Source: Streptomyces sp. NBC_00457
GTDB taxonomy: Bacteria; Actinomycetota; Actinomycetes; Streptomycetales; Streptomycetaceae
Length of the DNA: 64,000 bases
Assembly (NCBI RefSeq): GCF_036014015.1
Contig: NZ_CP107905.1
Coordinates: 8,990,001 to 9,054,000 of the forward strand
Reading direction: 5' to 3'
Positions 25,232 through 33,026 of the stretch are shown one piece after another (the stretch's first letter is position 1; the number at the start of each line of letters is the position of its first letter). Under the pieces are notes generated by a model that saw only the letters and a program-made list of their open reading frames with translations, was not told the origin of the DNA and made no database searches. A program made the translations under genes and the position numbers.

Positions 25232-25744
25232 TCAGTCGCCGGTGCCGCCGTCGATGCGCTCGCGGATCAGGTCGGCGTGGCCGTTGTGGCGGGCGTACTC
25301 CTCGATCATGTGGGTGTAGAGCCAGCGGAGGTTGAACTGCTCGCCGGAGCGTCGGCTCCTGCCTTTGGAGAGGTCGTCCAGGTCGAAGCCGGCCGCGTTG
25401 CGCCGGGCGATGTCGATCTCGGCCCGCCACGTGGCGTGCGCCTCCTCCCAGCTGTCCTCCTCGTTGACGTGGAAGTCGCCGTCCGGATCCTCGTCGGAGT
25501 AGTAGATGGGCCCCGCGTCCTCGTCCATGAGCACCTTGCGGAACCAGCCGCGCTCCACCTCCGCCATATGCCGCACCAGCCCCATCAGGGAAAGCGTGGA
25601 CGGCTCCACGGAGGTGCTCCTGAGCTGGGCGTCGGTCAGGCCTTCGCATTTCCATGCGAGGGTCTCGCGGTGGTAGTCCAGCCAGCCCTCCAGCATGGTG
25701 CGTTCGTCGGCGGTGTTGGCGGGTTCACGGCGCTCGATGGTCAT
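25232..25744 (-). CDS. DinB family protein (DUF664)
   Basis: 170 aa from ATG 25742-25744. It has the DinB four-helix pattern with metal-binding histidines: LMGLVRHMAEVERGWFRKVL, then YTHMIEEYARHNGHADLIRE. Related proteins include mycothiol- and bacillithiol-S-transferases that detoxify electrophiles. In an actinomycete a mycothiol-dependent role is plausible but unproven. It lies upstream of the lipoprotein on the same strand. Confidence 0.85.
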   Translation of the reverse strand: MTIERREPANTADERTMLEGWLDYHRETLAWKCEGLTDAQLRSTSVEPSTLSLMGLVRHMAEVERGWFRKVLMDEDAGPIYYSDEDPDGDFHVNEEDSWEEAHATWRAEIDIARRNAAGFDLDDLSKGRSRRSGEQFNLRWLYTHMIEEYARHNGHADLIRERIDGGTGD

Positions 25745-25784
25745 GCCTGCATCCTGACCCACCCCGCCCCGCCCCACCAGCGAT

Positions 25785-26381
25785 TTACGATGCCCCGCCG
25801 AGCATCCCGTCGAGCAACTCCCGCAACCCCGCCCGTACTTCATCGACGCTCGGCACCTCCGCGCTGAAGGACCCCGCCACGCACGAGAACATCAGCCCGT
25901 CCGCCCAGGCGATCAGCGACAGCGCGTGCCGCGCCGGGGCAGTCGAGCCCATCGCCGTGGCCAGGGCGGTGAGCTGGTCACGGAACCGCGCGCCGGTGGC
26001 GTCGAAGTAGGCGCGCAGCTCGGGACGGCGCGTCGCTTCCAGGGCCAGCTCGTAGCGGGCCAGCGTCAGGTCGCGGTGGTGGGTCAGGGCGCGGTGCGTG
26101 GCCAGCGCCAGGCCGTCCACCACCGAGTCGCGGCCACCTCGCGGGTCCGGCATCTCGTCCAGCGCCAGGACGCGTGACTCGCGCTCGGCGAGGCGGCGCA
26201 CGGCCAGCTCCAGCAGTGCCTGCCGGGTGCGCGCCAGATTTGACGTCGAGCCCTGGGGGAGCCCTGACGCCTCGTCGACCGCCCGGTGGGTGAGCCCGCG
26301 CATCCCGCGCTCGGCGAGCAGGGCGAGCGCCGTGTCGGCGACGAGGTCGGTGCGGGAGGGGCTCTCGGTGCGTTCGGACAT
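25785..26381 (-). CDS. TetR family repressor of the adjacent monooxygenase
   Basis: 198 aa. The HTH is at residues 12-58: LVADTALALLAERGMRGLTH, RAVDEASGLPQGSTSNLART. The C-terminal ligand-binding helices follow (LTLARYELALEATRRPELRA). It is divergent from the FAD monooxygenase at 26469. Two identical-architecture palindromes lie between them, so it very likely represses both genes and is relieved by a small aromatic or hydrophobic ligand. Confidence 0.85.
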   Translation of the reverse strand: MSERTESPSRTDLVADTALALLAERGMRGLTHRAVDEASGLPQGSTSNLARTRQALLELAVRRLAERESRVLALDEMPDPRGGRDSVVDGLALATHRALTHHRDLTLARYELALEATRRPELRAYFDATGARFRDQLTALATAMGSTAPARHALSLIAWADGLMFSCVAGSFSAEVPSVDEVRAGLRELLDGMLGGAS

Positions 26382-26403
26382 GGACGTCAACCTACCGCCA
26401 GCA

Positions 26404-26417
26404 CTACGCCTGTAGTA
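26404..26417. promoter_or_regulatory. TetR operator 1
   Basis: ACTAC-gcct-GTAGT, a perfect 5+4+5 palindrome 23 bp upstream of the TetR start codon. Confidence 0.8.
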
Positions 26418-26436
26418 CCGTCGGCGCAGCGCCTCA

Positions 26437-26450
26437 CTACACCTGTAGTG
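26437..26450. promoter_or_regulatory. TetR operator 2
   Basis: ACTAC-acct-GTAGT, same arms as operator 1 and 33 bp away centre to centre (about three helical turns, same DNA face). It ends 18 bp before the monooxygenase start, overlapping its likely transcription start. Confidence 0.8.
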
Positions 26451-26468
26451 AAGGCCTGAGGAGGAGCC

Positions 26469-27668
26469 ATGGCACAGACATCGCAGGTTGTCGTGATCGG
26501 CGGCGGAATCGGCGGCCTGACCGCGGCGGCGGCCCTGCACCAGCGCGGCCTGCAGGTCACCGTGCTGGAGCGGGCCCGCACGCTCGACCCGGTCGGCGCG
26601 GCCATCTCCCTGGCCCCCAACGCCCTGCGCGCCCTGGACGTCATCGGCCTCGGCGACGAGATCCGCGACCTCGCCGCCTGGCAGGGCGACGGAGGCCTGC
26701 GCACCCCCGGCGGGCGGTGGCTCTCCCGTGCCAACGCCGAGGCCGTCGCCGCCCGCTTCGGCGACCCCCTCGTCCTCCTCCACCGCGCCACCCTCATCAA
26801 CAGCCTCGCCGCACAGCTCCCGCCGGACGCCGTCCGCCCGGCAGCCGCCGCGACCCTCGCCGACCCCGGCGACGCCGACCGCCCGGCACGGGTGCGCACG
26901 CCCGAGGGCGAGTGGGATGCCGACCTGGTCGTGGCCGCCGACGGCATCCACTCCGGCGTACGGAGGACCCTGTTCCCCCAGCACCCCGGACCCGTCTACT
27001 CCGGCTTCACCACCTGGCGCGTCGTGATCCCCGTGCCGGGCGCCGAGCCCGCCTCGCACGAGACCTGGGGCAGGGGCCGTATCTGGGGCACACAGCCGCT
27101 CAAGGACGGCCGGGTCTACGCGTACGCCGCCGCCCTGGCCCCGGCGGGGGAGCGGGCGCCAGACGACGAGAAGGCCGAGCTGGTCCGCCTGTTCGGCGAC
27201 TGGCACGACCCGATCCCCGCCGTCCTCGCCGCGGCCCGCCCCGAGGACGTCCTGCGTCACGACGTCCACCACATCGCCCACCCGCTGCCCGCCTTCCACC
27301 GCGGCCGGGTCGCCCTCCTCGGCGACGCCGCCCATGCCATGCCCCCGACGCTCGGCCAGGGCGGCAACCAGGCGATCGAGGACGCGATCGTGCTCGCGCA
27401 CCACTGGGACGACCTCGCTGCCTATTCGGCGGCGCGGCTGCCTCGTACGACCGCTGTCGCCCGCCAGGCCGTGCGGGTCGCGCGCCTGAACCTGACGAAC
27501 AGCCGGGCCGCCATGGCTGTACGCAACACCCTGATCGCCGCGCTGTCGAAGGCCGGACCGGCGCTGATCCTGCGGAGCTTCGACGGGGTCGACTGGCGGC
27601 CACCGCAGCCGCCGTATGCTTCCGGGAAAGACCCAGGCAGGCAACGGTCAGAGGAGCACGCCCCGTGA
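26469..27668 (+). CDS. FAD-dependent monooxygenase (salicylate-hydroxylase-like)
   Basis: 399 aa from ATG 26469 with GAGGAG. VVVIGGGIGGLTAAAALHQR is the FAD motif. DLVVAADGIHSGVRRTLFPQ is the DG motif and VALLGDAAHAMPPTLGQGGN the second FAD site. The two-domain size matches the PHBH/salicylate hydroxylase group. It hydroxylates small aromatic or heterocyclic substrates using NAD(P)H and O2. Controlled by the divergent TetR gene; the downstream oxidoreductase overlaps by GTGA and is co-translated. Confidence 0.9.
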   Translation: MAQTSQVVVIGGGIGGLTAAAALHQRGLQVTVLERARTLDPVGAAISLAPNALRALDVIGLGDEIRDLAAWQGDGGLRTPGGRWLSRANAEAVAARFGDPLVLLHRATLINSLAAQLPPDAVRPAAAATLADPGDADRPARVRTPEGEWDADLVVAADGIHSGVRRTLFPQHPGPVYSGFTTWRVVIPVPGAEPASHETWGRGRIWGTQPLKDGRVYAYAAALAPAGERAPDDEKAELVRLFGDWHDPIPAVLAAARPEDVLRHDVHHIAHPLPAFHRGRVALLGDAAHAMPPTLGQGGNQAIEDAIVLAHHWDDLAAYSAARLPRTTAVARQAVRVARLNLTNSRAAMAVRNTLIAALSKAGPALILRSFDGVDWRPPQPPYASGKDPGRQRSEEHAP

Positions 27669-28570
27669 AGGTCGGCTGCATCGGACTCGGTGACATCGCG
27701 GAGAAGGCGTACCTGCCGGTGCTGGCGACGCAGCCGGACATCGAACTGCACCTCCAGACCCGCACACCCGCGACGCTCGACCGCGTCGCCGACACGCTCC
27801 ACCTCCCCGGCACCCGGCGCCACCGGGACCTCGACGCGCTCCTCGCCCAGGACCTCGACGCCGCGTTCGTGCACGCGCCCACCGTCGTGCACCCCGACAT
27901 CGTGGCCCGGCTGCTGGAGGCGGACGTTCCGACGTACGTCGACAAGCCGCTGGCGTACGAACTCGCCGACTCCGAGCGGCTGGTGGCGCTCGCGGAGCAG
28001 CGGGGCGTTTCGCTGGCCGTCGGGTTCAACCGGCGGTACGCGCCCGGGTATGTGCAGTGCGCCGATCATCCGCGCGAGCTGATCCTGATGCAGAAGAACC
28101 GGATCGGGCTGCCGGAGGAGCCGCGCGCGATGGTCCTCGACGACTTCATCCATGTCGTGGACACACTCCGCTTCCTGGTGCCGGGCCCGGTCGACGACGT
28201 GACCGTGCGCGCCCGCACCGAGGGCGGCCTGCTGCACCACGTCGTGCTCCAGCTCGCCGGGGACGGCTTCACCGCGCTCGGTGTGATGAACCGGCTCAGC
28301 GGCTCGGCCGAGGAGATTCTGGAGGTGTCCGGGCAGGACACCAAGCGTCAGGTGGTCAATCTCGCCGAGGTGATCGACCACAAGGGGCAGCCGACGGTGC
28401 GGCGGCGCGGGGACTGGGTGCCGGTGTCCCGGCAGCGCGGCATCGAGCAGGCCGCGGGTGCCTTCCTCGACGCGGTGCGGGCGGGCAAGGTGCTCAGTGC
28501 CCGTGACGCGCTGGCCACCCACGAACTGTGCGAGCGGGTTGTACAGGCGGTCGAGGAGCGTGCCGCCTGA
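27665..28570 (+). CDS. Gfo/Idh/MocA family oxidoreductase
   Basis: 301 aa from GTG 27665, overlapping the monooxygenase stop. Its NAD(P) motif is VGCIGLGDIAEKAYLPVLAT, then VHAPTVVHPDIVARLLEADV and the catalytic EKP-like motif as TYVDKPLAYELADSERLVAL. It is a sugar- or inositol-type dehydrogenase, or an inactive sensor, of unknown substrate. Its 3' end runs 77 bp antisense into the 3' end of lnt, an overlapping convergent pair. The operon link to a TetR-controlled hydroxylase is unusual for the family. Confidence 0.85.
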   Translation: MKVGCIGLGDIAEKAYLPVLATQPDIELHLQTRTPATLDRVADTLHLPGTRRHRDLDALLAQDLDAAFVHAPTVVHPDIVARLLEADVPTYVDKPLAYELADSERLVALAEQRGVSLAVGFNRRYAPGYVQCADHPRELILMQKNRIGLPEEPRAMVLDDFIHVVDTLRFLVPGPVDDVTVRARTEGGLLHHVVLQLAGDGFTALGVMNRLSGSAEEILEVSGQDTKRQVVNLAEVIDHKGQPTVRRRGDWVPVSRQRGIEQAAGAFLDAVRAGKVLSARDALATHELCERVVQAVEERAA

Positions 28571-30059
28571 ACCGCAGCGTCCGTAGTCCCTCGACGGCGC
28601 ACCACGCGGCCATGATCAGCAGCGCGGCCCGTACCACCCAGTCGCCGAAGCGGACGTACGGCGTGACGCCGTGGGACAGCGGCACGTCGTAGACCTGCGA
28701 GGCGCTCTCGCTCGTGCCGAGCCACTGGCCCACGCGCTCTCCGTCGGGCCCGTGGACCGCGGAGACGCCGGTCAGTGTGGCGTGCACCATCGGGCGGCCG
28801 GTCTCGGCGGCACGCAGCGCGGCGAGCGAGGCATGCTGCTCGGGGGCCCAGCTCTGCTGGAACGTCGAGGTCGCCGACTGCGCGATCAGTACGTCGGCGC
28901 CGTCGTCGGCGAGATGGCGGCTCATGTCGGGAAACGCGGACTCGAAGCACACCATCGGCCCGACCCGCAGCCCCTGGCCGACATCCATGACGACCTGCCC
29001 GGTGCCGCGCCTGCGGTCCTCGCCCGCCGCCTCGCCGACGGAGGTCGCCCAGCCGAGGACCGAGCGGAACGGGATGTATTCGCCGAAGGGGACAAGCCGC
29101 ATCTTGTCGTAGCGGGTGCCGGTGTAGCCGTTCGGGCCGATGAGCACCGAGCTCTTGTAGATGCCGGGCCGGTCGGAGCGCCGGGCGTCCACGTTGACGA
29201 GGATGTCCGTCCCCGTCTCACGGGACAGCGCGGCGATCCGCCGCCCGAGGTCGGGCCGCCTGACCAGGTCGTAGCCGACGCTGCTCTCGCCCCAGACGAT
29301 CAGGTCGAGGTCCTGCCCGGCCAGTTCGCGGGTGAGCTGCTCCTCGCGGGTGAAGCGGTTGTCGGGGCCGGGGACGACGCCCGGCTGGACGACGGCGATC
29401 CGCATCCGGCCGTCCGTGTCGGGGCGCGGTGACCACATCCAGACCGCGGAGGTGGCGGTCGCGGTCGCGACGAGCCCGATGACAGCGGGCACGCGGGACG
29501 CGCGTATCGCCACGAGCACGGCGACCGCGACGTTCACGGCGACCACCAGGAAGCTCAGCAGCCACACGCCGCCCACCGAGGCGAGCCGCAGCGCCGGTTC
29601 CACCTGCCACTGGCTGGAGCCGATCATGCCCCACGGCCCGCCCAGCCCCTGCCAGGACCGCACCAGCTCCACCATCAGCCAGCCGGCCGGCAGCACGGCG
29701 AGCGCGGCGGCGATACGGCCCGCGGACGGCACCCCGGCCAGGAAATGCCGTACCAGCCACCCCCAGGGGGCCCAGAGGGCGCCGAGCAGCGCCGCGAGCA
29801 CGAAGATGAAGACGTGCAGGTTCGGCAGCAGCCAGTGGTGCATCGCCACCATGAACCCGAAGCCGCCGCTCCAGCCGTCGTACAGCGCCCGTTTCCCGGT
29901 CGGCGCGGAGCGGATCAGCGCGATCCCGGGGACCAGGGCGACGTAGGCGAACCACCACAGCGACGGCGCGGGGAACGCGAGCACGGGCAGGGCGCCGGCC
30001 AGGGCAGCGAGCGCGGACCGGCGCCATGGGGAGGTGAGCCACTGCCCGAACGACTTCAT
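28494..30059 (-). CDS. lnt: apolipoprotein N-acyltransferase
   Basis: 521 aa from ATG 30057-30059 with a GGGAGG SD. N-terminal membrane helices run over residues 15-215. A nitrilase domain with the catalytic triad follows: Glu in LIVWGESSVGYD, Lys in GTRYDKMRLVPFGEYIPF, and Cys in GPMVCFESAFPDMS. It N-acylates the lipobox cysteine of lipoproteins at the membrane. Streptomycetes commonly have two Lnt proteins. Its C-terminal helix is followed by a basic tail that overlaps the convergent Gfo/Idh gene. Confidence 0.92.
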   Translation of the reverse strand: MKSFGQWLTSPWRRSALAALAGALPVLAFPAPSLWWFAYVALVPGIALIRSAPTGKRALYDGWSGGFGFMVAMHHWLLPNLHVFIFVLAALLGALWAPWGWLVRHFLAGVPSAGRIAAALAVLPAGWLMVELVRSWQGLGGPWGMIGSSQWQVEPALRLASVGGVWLLSFLVVAVNVAVAVLVAIRASRVPAVIGLVATATATSAVWMWSPRPDTDGRMRIAVVQPGVVPGPDNRFTREEQLTRELAGQDLDLIVWGESSVGYDLVRRPDLGRRIAALSRETGTDILVNVDARRSDRPGIYKSSVLIGPNGYTGTRYDKMRLVPFGEYIPFRSVLGWATSVGEAAGEDRRRGTGQVVMDVGQGLRVGPMVCFESAFPDMSRHLADDGADVLIAQSATSTFQQSWAPEQHASLAALRAAETGRPMVHATLTGVSAVHGPDGERVGQWLGTSESASQVYDVPLSHGVTPYVRFGDWVVRAALLIMAAWCAVEGLRTLRFRRHAPRPPVQPARTVRGWPARHGH

Positions 30060-30150
30060 ACGGCGCCTCCCAGACCGGTTTCCCTCCAGTGTGCGCGCCC
30101 GGATGATCGCGGGACAGACGGCATCGGCCGACTTGATCACGCCGGGGCGG

Positions 30151-30678
30151 TCAGGGGCGTCGGCCGTCGGTCGCGTCGGCCCGATCAGGGCCTGGGCCGC
30201 CGGTCGGCATGCGGCGCCACTTCTCCCGCACCACGACCTCGCGCAGCCGCCAGCCGTCGTACGTGCGCGTCAAGGAGAAGGCGTACCGGCCGCCGCACAG
30301 GAAGTCCGGAGCCGCCGATCCACCGTCGTCACCGGCGAACCGCATCGGATTCACATAGTCGGCCTGCACCCGGGCGGTGTCGCCGGCGTCCTGCTCCAGG
30401 GTCCCGAACCGCACCCGGCGGTTGACGATCAGATGCTGCCGCATCGGGAACAGCCGCATACTCTCGGCGAGCCACTCCGCGATCTTCCCGGAATCTCCCT
30501 CGATCCCGCCGGCCGAGCGGTAGTCCGCCCGCCCGTCCGCCGTGAACAACTCCCGGTACGCCTCCCAGTCGCCGTCGTCCACGGCCACCGCATAGTCGGT
30601 GATCACTTCGTCGACCGCCAGCCGGTCCATCACGGTGGCAAGCTCCACACGCTGCGTCATCGGCTCAGTTTTGGGCAT
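30151..30678 (-). CDS. NTF2-like (SnoaL_4) family protein
   Basis: 175 aa. It has the cone fold VMDRLAVDEVITDYAVAVDD, GDWEAYRELFTADGRADYRS, then FSLTRTYDGWRLREVVVREK. It is typical of nuclear-transport-factor-2-like ring-hydroxylating-dioxygenase beta or SnoaL-like isomerase families. No catalytic Asp/His pair can be fixed. An alternative ATG lies six codons downstream (MTQRVELATV). It sits 91 bp downstream of the lnt start on the same strand. Confidence 0.75.
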   Translation of the reverse strand: MPKTEPMTQRVELATVMDRLAVDEVITDYAVAVDDGDWEAYRELFTADGRADYRSAGGIEGDSGKIAEWLAESMRLFPMRQHLIVNRRVRFGTLEQDAGDTARVQADYVNPMRFAGDDGGSAAPDFLCGGRYAFSLTRTYDGWRLREVVVREKWRRMPTGGPGPDRADATDGRRP

Positions 30679-30808
30679 GTGACCGGCCGAGCCAAGGGGT
30701 ACGCGGCGATATTCGGGGGCCGTTCACCAGGGGGACCGTACGAGTGGCCCCACCCCCTCTGCGAAGCTGGGCCGATCTTCATGCCGTGAGCGAGCCAGGA
30801 GGTACCGA

Positions 30809-31549
30809 ATGAGCCGTCCCGTCACCGTGGTCACCGGCGGCAGCCGGGGCATCGGCGCCGCGACCTGTCTGCGGCTCGCGGAGGAGGGGCACGACGTCGT
30901 GGTGGGGTACGTCCGGGACGCCGAGGCCGCCGAGGCGGTGGCCGACGGAGTGCGGAAGGCCGGCGGGCGGTCGGTGCCGGTGCGGGTGGACACATCGGTC
31001 GAGGCGGATGTGGCGCGGCTCTTCGAGGTGGCCGAGGAGCGACTCGGGCCGGTGACGGGGCTGGTGAACAACGCCGCGGTGACCGGCCTGCTGGGGCGGC
31101 TCGCGGACACTGACCCCGCGGTCCTGCGGCGGGTCGTCGACGTCAACCTGCTGGGCGCGCTGCTGTGTTCGCGCCGGGCGGCACAGCTGATGACGGCCCG
31201 GGGGAGCGGCGTGATCGTGAACGTCTCGTCGGCCGCCGCGACCCTCGGCAGCCCCGGCGAGTATGTGCACTACGCGGCGACCAAGGCGGCCGTGGACGCG
31301 CTGACCCTGGGCCTGGCCAAGGAACTCGGCCCTGACGGCATCCGTGTCAACGCCGTGGCCCCCGGCGTGATCGACACGGAGATACACGCGGCCATGGGCG
31401 ACCCGGATCGCGCCCGGCGCGCGGCTGCCAGGATCCCGCTGCGCCGTCCGGGACAGGCCGAGGAGATCGCGGCGGCGGTGGCGTGGCTGATGTCACCGGA
31501 CGCGTCCTACGCGACGGGAGCGGTGCTGCGGGTCTCGGGCGGAATGTGA
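30809..31549 (+). CDS. SDR family oxidoreductase
   Basis: 246 aa with an AGGAGG SD. TGGSRGIGAATCLRLAEEGH, NNAAVTGLLGRL, NVSSAAATLGSPGEYVHYAA with YAATKAA as YxxxK, and YATGAVLRVSGGM at the end. A complete classical SDR (FabG-like) with NADP preference likely from the Ser/Arg after the glycine motif. The physiological substrate is unknown; monocistronic. Confidence 0.85.
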   Translation: MSRPVTVVTGGSRGIGAATCLRLAEEGHDVVVGYVRDAEAAEAVADGVRKAGGRSVPVRVDTSVEADVARLFEVAEERLGPVTGLVNNAAVTGLLGRLADTDPAVLRRVVDVNLLGALLCSRRAAQLMTARGSGVIVNVSSAAATLGSPGEYVHYAATKAAVDALTLGLAKELGPDGIRVNAVAPGVIDTEIHAAMGDPDRARRAAARIPLRRPGQAEEIAAAVAWLMSPDASYATGAVLRVSGGM

Positions 31550-31569
31550 CCTGCCGGTTCGCCGAACAC

Positions 31570-31749
31570 TCAGGCAGCCTCGATCACATCGCCACGGATC
31601 GCGGCCGCCCACTCGACCACCAACAGCTCGTATTCCGCGCGCTCCTCGGCCGACAGCGAGCCGCCCGCGCGCATCCACAGCGCGCGGATCTGCTCATTCA
31701 CCTCGGCGGCAGACCGTAAGGAACCAGAGGACACGGATTCGCGGGGCAT
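31570..31749 (-). CDS. small conserved hypothetical protein
   Basis: 59 aa from ATG 31747-31749; a GTG 10 codons earlier (31777-31779) is also possible. It reads as two amphipathic helices: SAAEVNEQIRALWMRAGGSL and SAEERAEYELLVVEWAAAIR. The frame has good third-position GC. I recognise the type from streptomycete genomes but know no function. It is convergent with the SDR gene (20-bp gap). Confidence 0.6.
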   Translation of the reverse strand: MPRESVSSGSLRSAAEVNEQIRALWMRAGGSLSAEERAEYELLVVEWAAAIRGDVIEAA

Positions 31750-31836
31750 GCGGGCAAGCCTAGGGGCAAGCACTGACACTGCGCTACCGAACCGCTACTC
31801 ATTCCATATGCCGTTGGTCACGGGTACCGGGCGGGC

Positions 31837-32712
31837 TCAGCCCGCCGACTCCGCCGCGTGCGGGCTCAGGACGCCCGCCGTCACGAGTATGACGATCACG
31901 ATGCCGAGCGCTATGCGGTACCAGACGAACGGCATGAAGCTCTTGGTCGAGATGAACTTCATGAACCAGGCGATGACGGCATATCCGGTCGCGAACGCGA
32001 TCACCGTCGCGAAGGCCGTCGGCCCCCAGGAGACGTGGCCGGTCTCCATCGCGTCCTTGAGCTCGAAGAGGCCCGAGGCGAGCACGGCGGGGATGGCGAG
32101 GAGGAACGAGTAGCGGGCCGCGGCCTCGCGCTGGTAGCCCATGAAGAGGCCGCCGCTGATCGTCGCGCCGGAGCGGGAGACCCCGGGGATGAGGGCCGCG
32201 GCCTGGCAGGCGCCGAAGATCAGGCCGTCCTTCACGTTCAGATCCGCGAGTTGCTTGCGCTCCTTGGCGGCGCGATGCCGGCCGCCGCTCTCGTCGCGCG
32301 CCGCCAGCCGGTCGGCGACGCCGATGACGACGCCGATCACGATCAGCATGGTCGCCGTGATCCGCAGATCGCGGAACGGCCCCTCGATCTGGTCCTTGAG
32401 CGTCACGCCGAGCACGCCGATCGGGATCGAGCCGACGATCACCAGCCAGCCCATCTGCGCGTCGTGATCCTTGCGCATGGCCTTGTCGGTGAGCGATTTC
32501 GTCCAGGCCGCGATGATCCGCCCGATGTCCTTGCGGAAGTAGATCAGCACCGCGGTCTCCGTGCCGATCTGGGTGATCGCGGTGAAGGCCGCGCCCGGGT
32601 CCTCCCAGCCCGAGAAGGCCGCCGTCAGCCGCAGATGCGCGCTGGAGGAGACGGGCAGAAACTCGGTCAGCCCCTGGACGAGTCCGAGGATGAGGGATTC
32701 AAACCAAGACAT
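31837..32712 (-). CDS. uppP: undecaprenyl-diphosphatase UppP (BacA)
   Basis: 291 aa, 7-8 membrane helices. Signature motifs are [20 protein letters not shown] (ExxxE-type and PVSSS) and [20 protein letters not shown]. It dephosphorylates undecaprenyl pyrophosphate at the outer face of the membrane for peptidoglycan recycling and confers bacitracin tolerance. Complete and monocistronic. Confidence 0.95.
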   Translation of the reverse strand: MSWFESLILGLVQGLTEFLPVSSSAHLRLTAAFSGWEDPGAAFTAITQIGTETAVLIYFRKDIGRIIAAWTKSLTDKAMRKDHDAQMGWLVIVGSIPIGVLGVTLKDQIEGPFRDLRITATMLIVIGVVIGVADRLAARDESGGRHRAAKERKQLADLNVKDGLIFGACQAAALIPGVSRSGATISGGLFMGYQREAAARYSFLLAIPAVLASGLFELKDAMETGHVSWGPTAFATVIAFATGYAVIAWFMKFISTKSFMPFVWYRIALGIVIVILVTAGVLSPHAAESAG

Positions 32713-32912
32713 GAAGTTACGGAGTCCAAGTGCTGGTCGGGCCGGAACGACGGGAGCCCCCAGCCGCCGGTGCGGTGATCACAGGTGTCGGGGGGAAGCG
32801 TAGCGTCCCGGGCCGACAGCCCTGGCACAGGGGCGTCGCAGCCGGGCGGTGGCAGCGGGTTCGACGGTGTTGACCTGCGATGGGGGCTGCGCTTACGTTG
32901 CAGCGGTAGAGA

Positions 32913-32920
32913 AAGCGCTT
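32913..32920. promoter_or_regulatory. LacI-type operator half-palindrome
   Basis: AAGCGCTT within GAAAGCGCTTGC lies 107 bp upstream of the assigned oxidoreductase start (53 bp before the earlier in-frame ATG). GAAAGCGCTTTC-like palindromes are the usual sites of LacI/GalR sugar repressors; no LacI gene is nearby. Confidence 0.5.
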
Positions 32921-33026
32921 GCTGGCTCCCTGGGGAGTCCTGCTCGTCCCCTGAGGAGTGCTGATCACGTCCATGCCCGCATCCGAGTCCGAACCCGGGA
33001 CGTATCGCTCCGCGGGAAGTGCGGCG

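Noticed and set aside
24571..25335. Rightward frame antisense to the lipoprotein and DinB genes
   Set aside because: Gly/Arg/Ser composition without motifs; the opposite strand has a lipobox and a DinB fold.
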